Source: an uncultured Bacteroidota bacterium (GTDB taxonomy: Bacteria > Bacteroidota > Bacteroidia > Bacteroidales > WCHB1-69). Taken from it: a stretch of DNA of 64,000 nt. This document shows, piece by piece, positions 59,349-64,000 of the stretch (positions are counted from its first letter, which is position 1; each line of letters begins with the position of its first letter). The stretch lies in contig CADBQG010000003.1 of assembly GCA_902796805.1 (NCBI GenBank), positions 21,067 to 85,066 of the forward strand, read 5' to 3'. The notes beneath the pieces are model-generated. The model saw only the letters and a list, made by a program, of their open reading frames with translations. It ran no database searches and was not told the origin of the DNA. Position numbers and translations under genes: made by a program.

Positions 59349-60143
59349 TTAGTGTTCCTTGATGAGGATCTCTTCAAGAGCTTGGCGCAGCGTGGAGGAT
59401 GTGAAGTCCCTTGTCATCACACCGTCCTTGCATATCGATATGTTGCCGGTCTGTTCGGAGACGACGACGGCCACCGCGTCGGTGAACTCGGTGGCGCCGA
59501 GCGCGGAGCGGTGCCTCAGCCCAACCTCCTGCGGGAGGTCCTTGTTCTTCGACACGGGGAGTATGCACCGCGCCGCGGCGATGCGGTGGTCTTTGATGAT
59601 CACCGCACCGTCGTGCAACGGACTGTTCTTGTAGAAGATGTTCTCCAGCAGGTCGGCCGACGGCTTGGCGTCAATCTCCTCGCCGGTGTTGAGGAAGTCG
59701 TCCAGGGGAGTTTTCCGGGCGAAGACTATGAGCGCGCCGGTGTTGTTCGCCGACATGTGCCGGCAGGCCTTCTTCACTGCCTCAATCTCGTCAGAATAGG
59801 ATTTGTCGCCGTTCTGTTTCACAAACCTGTCACTGAAGAAATGCAGGATTCTTCCGTCTCCTATGTACAGCAGGAATTTTCTGATTTCGGGCTGGAAAAG
59901 GATAATTATGGCCAGAACGCCTACATTTATGAGCTCGTTTGTCAGGTCGGTCAGCATCGTGAAATGGAAATATGCAACCACCTTCCAAAGGACGTATATC
60001 AGCGCGAGGACCCAGAACAGCTTCACCGCCGCGGTCCCCTTGGTTAGTTTGTAAAGCTCGAACAGCAGGATGGCCACAATGAGGATGTCGAGGACATCCA
60101 CGATCCTGAAGTCCACAAAACTGAAGATAGTTGCTATGTCCAT
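59349..60143 (-). CDS. dacA: Diadenylate cyclase (CdaA/DacA type)
   Basis: A 264-residue enzyme that joins two ATP into the second messenger cyclic di-AMP. Three N-terminal membrane helices (VDVLDILIVAILLFEL, FWVLALIYVLWKVVAYF, NVGVLAIIILFQPEI) are followed by the DAC domain with NSPLHDGAVIIKD and GLRHRSALGATEF (DGA and RHR motifs intact). In many Bacteroidota the gene is near folP; here folP is 55 kb away. It lies 10 bp after ptb. Confidence 0.95.
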   Translation of the reverse strand: MDIATIFSFVDFRIVDVLDILIVAILLFELYKLTKGTAAVKLFWVLALIYVLWKVVAYFHFTMLTDLTNELINVGVLAIIILFQPEIRKFLLYIGDGRILHFFSDRFVKQNGDKSYSDEIEAVKKACRHMSANNTGALIVFARKTPLDDFLNTGEEIDAKPSADLLENIFYKNSPLHDGAVIIKDHRIAAARCILPVSKNKDLPQEVGLRHRSALGATEFTDAVAVVVSEQTGNISICKDGVMTRDFTSSTLRQALEEILIKEH

Positions 60144-60153
60144 CCGTGCGAAC

Positions 60154-61056
60154 TTAAGCGAGCAGTGCGGCCAGTGCTATGGAATAGAGTTTTGTCTTCG
60201 CGCTGTCGCCACGAGATGAAAGAACGCAGGGCACCTTGGCGCCTTTCAGTATTGCGCCTATCTCGGCGTGGTTGAACTTCGTGCAGCACTTGTAGAACAC
60301 GTTTCCGCTCTCGATATTCGGGAACACGAGGCAGTCTGCATCGCCGGCAACGTCGCTTTTCAGCTTCTTGATTTCGGCGGTCTCTTTGTCTATCGCGATG
60401 TCGAGCGACAGCGGCCCGTCTATGTATGCGTCGCTGATCTGGCCTCTGTTGCCCATGGCGGCGAGAATTGCGGCGTCAACGCAGGCTTGCATTCCCGGCG
60501 ACACCTGCTCGGTGGCCGCGAGTACGGCTACCTTCGGCTTCTCTATGCCCAAGGCTTTCGCGGTGTCTATCAGGTAGCGCATGATGGCCTGTTTCTCCTT
60601 CAGCTCGGGAGCCGGAATTATGGCCACGTCGCCCACAACTAACAGCTTGTGGTATGCCGGGTTGTCAATCACCGAAACGTGCGAAAGGGTGGCCTTGGGA
60701 GGACAGAGTCCCTTTTCCTTGTTGAGTATCGCGCGCATGTACTTGTCGGTGGGCAGAAGTCCCTTCATCAGGATGTCGCCCTCGCCGTTGTTGATGAGGT
60801 CGCAGCTCCTTGCCGCAGCCTTGGTGTCGACAGTCTCCGCTATGACAGTGAATTTTTTGATGTCTATTCCGAGTTCCTTGCACACCTTCTCTATCGATTC
60901 GGGGTTTCCCACAAGCGTGGCGTCGATAACCCCCATGTCAACAGCGGCATTGACAGCTTCTATGGTGTGGGCATCGTTGGCGTTTGCTGCTACAAGCCTT
61001 TTCTTGGGTTTGGACTTAACCAATTCAACTAATTGATCTAATTTCGTGATTGCCAT
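60154..61056 (-). CDS. ptb: Phosphate butyryl/acetyltransferase (Ptb family)
   Basis: A 300-residue enzyme that exchanges CoA and phosphate on a short acyl group. The Ptb/Pta signature is seen in ATLVGNPESIEKV, NNGEGDILMKGLLPTDKYMRAIL, SHVSVIDNPAYHKLLVVGDVAIIPAP, VAVLAATEQVSPGMQACVDA and GDADCLVFPNIESGNVFYKCC. The butyrate-kinase gene that often follows is not adjacent; instead dacA follows at 10 bp. The start (ATG 61056, MAITKLDQL) lies 25 nt from the predicted transcript start. Confidence 0.88.
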   Translation of the reverse strand: MAITKLDQLVELVKSKPKKRLVAANANDAHTIEAVNAAVDMGVIDATLVGNPESIEKVCKELGIDIKKFTVIAETVDTKAAARSCDLINNGEGDILMKGLLPTDKYMRAILNKEKGLCPPKATLSHVSVIDNPAYHKLLVVGDVAIIPAPELKEKQAIMRYLIDTAKALGIEKPKVAVLAATEQVSPGMQACVDAAILAAMGNRGQISDAYIDGPLSLDIAIDKETAEIKKLKSDVAGDADCLVFPNIESGNVFYKCCTKFNHAEIGAILKGAKVPCVLSSRGDSAKTKLYSIALAALLA

Positions 61057-61084
61057 AATGTTATGTTTTTTCTGTTTCGAACTG

Positions 61085-61092
61085 CAAAGATA
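61085..61092 (-). promoter_or_regulatory. -7 box (TATCTTTG) for ptb-dacA
   Basis: A minus-strand exact match, 28 bp before the ATG at 61056. It probably also drives dacA. Confidence 0.65.
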
Positions 61093-61100
61093 CACATTTA

Positions 61101-61142
61101 TTTAGAACTTAGAGCTTGGAGTTTAGAACTTAGAGTTTGGAA
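61101..61142. repeat. Two tandem copies of a 21-bp unit
   Basis: TTTAGAACTTAGAGCTTGGAG (61101-61121) is followed directly by a copy with two differences (61122-61142) and a partial, degenerate third. It lies between the ptb promoter and the serA terminator. Confidence 0.8.
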
Positions 61143-61182
61143 CTTAGGGGTTATGAGTTAGAAGTTGTAATGTATGGAAATG

Positions 61183-61214
61183 AAAAAAAAGGGGAGAACG
61201 TGGAGTCTCCCCTT
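61183..61214 (-). terminator. Intrinsic terminator of serA
   Basis: On the minus strand AAGGGGAGA/TCTCCCCTT (arms 61189-61197 and 61206-61214, 8-nt loop) is followed by eight T. It is 25 bp past the serA stop. Confidence 0.92.
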
Positions 61215-61238
61215 ATGAAAATGTTTGTGATACAAATC

Positions 61239-62156
61239 TTATTTGTTCACTTGGAATTTCTTGTCGCCGTTCACGAAGAAGTTCACGATCTGTGTTGCAG
61301 CGGCGAGGCCGGCGTTGATGTTGGCTTCTGCGGTTTCAGCACCCTGTTTCTTTGGTGTCGCGAAGAAGCGTTTTTCGAACTTGCTGAACTCTTCCATTGC
61401 ATCTGGAGCTATGTCGGTGCAGTACTTGATGTCTTCGCGCTCTGCCATGAGGGCGATGAGTTCCTCCTCGTTGATGACTTCCTTGCGGGCTGTGTTTATC
61501 ACGCAGCCGCCTTTCGGCATGAGCGAGACGAGAGCCTTGTTGATTGACTTCTTGGTCTGGTCGTTGGCAGGAATGTGAAGTGATATGTAGTCGCAGTTCT
61601 TGTACATGTCTTCGAGGGTGGCGGGAACGACAACCCCTTCGGCTTCCATTTTCTCTTTCGGCACGAACGGGTCGAATGCCCACACTTCCATGCCGAGGGC
61701 GCGTGCCTTCTCAGCCACGAGGCGGCCTACGTTGCCGTAAGCCTGGATGCCCACTTTCTTGCCCTTAAGTTCGGAGCCTGTGCCGGGCTTGAAGGTGTTG
61801 CGGGCCATGTAGATCATCATGCCGAGGGCGAGTTCGGCCACGGCGTTCGAGTTCTGACCCGGGGTGTTCATGGCCACGATGTTGTTGGCCGTGCATGCGG
61901 CGAGGTCGAGGTTGTCGAAGCCGGCGCCGGCGCGTACAACCACCTTGAGGTTCTTGGCAGCGTCGATAACCTGTGCCGTAACTTTGTCGGAACGCACAAT
62001 CATTGCGTCAACGTCTGCAACTGCTGCGTAAAGCTCCTCAGCGGTTTCATATTTTTCTAACAAGGCCAACTCGTAACCGGCCTTCTCAACAATGGCGCGG
62101 ATACCGTCAACTGCGGCCTTTGCGAATGGTTTTTGTGTTGCAACGAGTACTTTCAT
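61239..62156 (-). CDS. serA: D-3-phosphoglycerate dehydrogenase, short Bacteroidales form
   Basis: A 305-residue NAD-dependent enzyme for the first step of serine synthesis. The substrate domain has VVRAGAGFDNLDLAA and NTPGQNSNAVAELALGMM. The NAD domain has KKVGIQAYGNVGRLVAEKARALG and the PKGGCVINTARKEVINEEEL arginine site. There is no C-terminal ACT domain. The usual catalytic histidine of the family (in P-H-x-G) is replaced by lysine here (FFATPKKQGAETAEAN), a change I recall as common to Bacteroidales SerA. It lies downstream of serC, with a four-helix-bundle gene between them. Confidence 0.9.
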   Translation of the reverse strand: MKVLVATQKPFAKAAVDGIRAIVEKAGYELALLEKYETAEELYAAVADVDAMIVRSDKVTAQVIDAAKNLKVVVRAGAGFDNLDLAACTANNIVAMNTPGQNSNAVAELALGMMIYMARNTFKPGTGSELKGKKVGIQAYGNVGRLVAEKARALGMEVWAFDPFVPKEKMEAEGVVVPATLEDMYKNCDYISLHIPANDQTKKSINKALVSLMPKGGCVINTARKEVINEEELIALMAEREDIKYCTDIAPDAMEEFSKFEKRFFATPKKQGAETAEANINAGLAAATQIVNFFVNGDKKFQVNK

Positions 62157-62290
62157 TGTTTATTAGTTTAATTGTTTATTCGTTTAATTGTTTGTTTAGT
62201 TGTTTAGTTGTTTTTTGTGGGATTGTTGGTTGTTGATTGTTGTAAGCGTTTAAGCTGACTTTTTTTGAGAGCGTTTATCTTGTTTGTGAT
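62157..62290. repeat. Low-complexity T/G-rich tract between serA and the four-helix-bundle gene
   Basis: Short direct repeats such as TTTAGTTGTTTAGTTG and TTTAATTGTTTATTC run through 62157-62240 (minus strand: AAC/ATC-rich). A similar, shorter AAT/CAAC-rich tract is on the other side of the gene (62612-62642). No gene seen. Confidence 0.6.
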
Positions 62291-62611
62291 TTAGTTGATT
62301 TGGTCTTTCATGCTTTGCAGTTGTTCGTCATTTACATACCCAAAATCAAAAGCTAACAAAAACGAACAATACACTTCAATGGACGAGCCAAATGCTATTT
62401 TTGAAAAATGAGCTTGTTCTTTCAAAGAAGAACGTGATGTCATTTCAGCCAAGTTCAATACAATAGATGTAGAAGCTCTGCGAATTTGATCTGTTAAATT
62501 GTATTTTTCCTTTTGAGGAAAAGAGTCAATTATGGGATAAACACTTTTCAAGAAAGTTCTTGCCAAATTCCAGACATCCAACTTCTCAAACGAAAATGAA
62601 TATGACCCCAT
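62291..62611 (-). CDS. Four-helix-bundle protein (S23-like)
   Basis: A 106-residue protein of the 'four helix bundle' (TIGR02436/rRNA intervening-sequence) family. Signature: SFEKLDVWNLARTFLKSVYPI, then LTDQIRRASTSIVLNLAEMTSRSS, FSKIAFGSSIEVYCSFLLA. ATG at 62611 is used; a TTG one codon earlier is possible. Homologues occur inside 23S rRNA intervening sequences and as free genes, with function unknown. It sits between serA and serC, genes that are usually adjacent, flanked by low-complexity repeats, which suggests it was inserted. Confidence 0.88.
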   Translation of the reverse strand: MGSYSFSFEKLDVWNLARTFLKSVYPIIDSFPQKEKYNLTDQIRRASTSIVLNLAEMTSRSSLKEQAHFSKIAFGSSIEVYCSFLLAFDFGYVNDEQLQSMKDQIN

Positions 62612-62642
62612 CAATCAAATCAACAAATCAACAATTCAACAA

Positions 62643-63761
62643 TTATTTGTTCTTCTTCTCAAACTCCTGCATGCAAGCCACGAGTGCTTCAACGTCTTCA
62701 ACGGTGCAGGCGTTGTAGAGGGATGCGCGGAAGCCGCCCACCGAGCGGTGTCCCTTGATTCCTACCATGCCGCATTCCTTTGCGTATGCCATGAAAGCGT
62801 CTTGCTTGTCCTCGTAGCCCGGAGCCATAACCCAGCAATGGTTCATGATGGAACGGTCTTCCTTGTTGGCTACTGTACCCACAAACATGCTGTTTCGGTC
62901 TATTTCTTCGTAGAGGAGATTAGACTTCTTAACATTGATCTTGTTCATCTCAGCCACGCCACCGATAGTGTTTTTGAGCCATAAAAGTGTTTCGTGCATA
63001 ACGAAGATTGGAAGTACAGGAGGAGTGTTGAACATAGAGATGTTCTTGGCTTCTTCAGCTGCGTGTGTACGGTAGTCAACCATTGTCGGCAGCGGGTTCA
63101 TGTAGGCGCGGTCGCCGATCTTGCCGAGGATGTCCTTGCGCACGATAACGAAGGTAACACCGGCCGGGCCGACGTTCTTCTGCGCGCCGCCGTATATGAG
63201 GCCGTATTTCGTGACGTCAACCGGACGGCTCATGATGTCTGACGACATGTCGGCCACGAGCATCACGTTGTTGATTTCTTCCGGTGCGAAGTCCTTGCGG
63301 ATTTCGGTGCCGTAGATGGTGTTGTTGGTGGTGATATGGAAGTAGTCTGCGTCAGCGGGAACAGTCCAGCCTTTCGGGATGTAGTTGTAGGTCTTGTCCT
63401 CAGATGAGGCCACGATCTCTGTTGTGCCGAAATTTTTGGCTTCCTTTGCGGCTTTCTTAGCCCAGACACCGGTCTGCAGGTAGGCCGCCTTCGTCTTCAT
63501 GAGGTTTGCGGGAACCATGAAGAACTGCGTGCTTGCGCCGCCGCCGAGGAAAAGAACCTCGTATTCGTCGGGTATGTTGAGGAGGTCGCGCCAGAGCTGG
63601 CGTGTCTCCGCCATCACGCGCTCCCAGCCCGGGGTGCGGTGCGAGATTTCCATAAGGCCTATGCCTGTGTTGTCGAAGTTGCGGATTGCGTTGATCGTTG
63701 ACTCAACGGCTTCTTTCGGAAGGACACACGGTCCTGCGTTGAAATTATGTACTTTGTTCAT
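62643..63761 (-). CDS. serC: Phosphoserine aminotransferase
   Basis: A 372-residue PLP enzyme of serine and pyridoxine synthesis. Start ATG 63761 gives [19 protein letters not shown], the standard opening; longer frames are rejected. Signatures: [46 protein letters not shown], the PLP lysine in [15 protein letters not shown], and [16 protein letters not shown]. It pairs with serA (61239) in one pathway. Confidence 0.95.
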   Translation of the reverse strand: MNKVHNFNAGPCVLPKEAVESTINAIRNFDNTGIGLMEISHRTPGWERVMAETRQLWRDLLNIPDEYEVLFLGGGASTQFFMVPANLMKTKAAYLQTGVWAKKAAKEAKNFGTTEIVASSEDKTYNYIPKGWTVPADADYFHITTNNTIYGTEIRKDFAPEEINNVMLVADMSSDIMSRPVDVTKYGLIYGGAQKNVGPAGVTFVIVRKDILGKIGDRAYMNPLPTMVDYRTHAAEEAKNISMFNTPPVLPIFVMHETLLWLKNTIGGVAEMNKINVKKSNLLYEEIDRNSMFVGTVANKEDRSIMNHCWVMAPGYEDKQDAFMAYAKECGMVGIKGHRSVGGFRASLYNACTVEDVEALVACMQEFEKKNK

Positions 63762-63809
63762 AACTGTAAATGTTATTTTAGGTGTTATACAATATTGTAA
63801 ATTGCGCGG

Positions 63810-63817
63810 CAAAGATA
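63810..63817 (-). promoter_or_regulatory. -7 box (TATCTTTG) for serC
   Basis: A minus-strand exact match, giving an ~45-nt leader to the serC ATG. Confidence 0.65.
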
Positions 63818-63918
63818 CAAAAAAAGCGACCAAAAGTCGAGTTCGGCACTGTTGTATTTTTTTTTCCACAAACATTATATCAAAAGAAAAAAATTGTATT
63901 TTTACACCCAAATTTTTC

Positions 63919-64000
63919 GGAGAGATGGCCGAGTGGTCGAAGGCGCGCGCCTGGAGAGCGCGTAAGCGCCAAAAGCGCTTCAAGGGTTCGAATCCCTTTC
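63919..64000 (+). tRNA. tRNA-Ser (anticodon GGA), 3' end cut by the window
   Basis: Acceptor 5' strand GGAGAGA, a D-arm GGCCGAGTGGTCGAAGGC, the anticodon loop CTGGAGA with GGA (reads UCC), a long variable arm (GCGC CAAAA GCGC) typical of serine tRNA and a T-arm AAGGG TTCGAAT CCCTT. The window ends two bases into the 3' acceptor strand. A TATTTTTA box at 63897-63904 may be its -7 element. Confidence 0.92.

Noticed and set aside
62291-62611. Part of an rRNA intervening sequence
   Set aside because: Although the family occurs inside 23S genes, no rRNA sequence is present in the window.
1-64000. CRISPR arrays, insertion sequences, prophage or conjugative genes
   Set aside because: No regularly spaced repeats, transposases, integrases or phage structural motifs were seen on either strand.

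Overview
The window is a chromosomal segment from a member of the Bacteroidota, most likely order Bacteroidales. Evidence: promoter -7 boxes of the form TAnnTTTG lie at the expected distance before many genes; A-rich leaders are common and Shine-Dalgarno sequences are nearly absent; several secreted proteins end in type IX secretion system (T9SS) type A sorting domains; and the families present (FISUMP, GSCFA, PorV-like, fused FtcD, Bacteroidales-type SerA) are typical of that group. The DNA is almost entirely coding. There is no CRISPR array, insertion sequence, phage or rRNA operon. Three tRNA genes are present: Arg-CCT, Arg-CCG and a Ser-GGA cut by the right edge.

Layout. 1-2.0 kb: the 3' end of bamA and three Skp/OmpH chaperone genes. 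2.1-10.4 kb, plus strand: tRNA-Arg, a T9SS cargo protein, folP, an unknown lipoprotein, tilS, a membrane metallophosphoesterase, a small membrane protein, sufS and an SDR gene. 10.4-21.1 kb, minus strand: a DUF4340-like/ribD/yigZ operon, two decaying FISUMP-type genes, then mrp-thyA-pgk-manC-ftcD. 21.3-24.5 kb: an S9 peptidase lipoprotein overlapping an LptF/LptG permease.

24.6-34.5 kb is the most distinctive region: one promoter, three genes and one perfect terminator. The genes encode a TonB-dependent receptor without a SusD partner, a 1569-residue exported protein with a T9SS-like C-terminal domain, and a PorV-family barrel. I propose it as a dedicated surface-export or surface-assembly unit. 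34.5-36.8 kb: greA, a HIT hydrolase and a beta-helix surface protein.

36.8-46.4 kb, minus strand: an apparent eleven-gene operon starting at dnaG and running through yitT-like, a DUF59 gene, mlaE, mlaF, cvpA, sufE, a small lipoprotein, an SDR, an LD-carboxypeptidase and an acyltransferase, followed by a glycosyltransferase with its own promoter. 46.5-49.4 kb: a 965-residue T9SS adhesin-like protein. 49.7-54.1 kb, plus strand: gmhA, a lipoprotein, a YwqK-repeat protein and mltD. 54.1-63.8 kb, minus strand: murB, yggS, tRNA-Arg, a GSCFA protein, a UvrD/PcrA helicase, diadenylate cyclase, ptb, and a serC/serA pair split by a four-helix-bundle gene.

The themes are envelope biogenesis (BamA, Skp, LptF/G-type permease, MlaEF, MurB, MltD, LD-carboxypeptidase, GmhA, ManC), surface export through T9SS-type proteins, and housekeeping metabolism (folate/thymidylate, riboflavin, serine, Fe-S assembly, histidine degradation). 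All functions are read from sequence motifs only; no database search was run.
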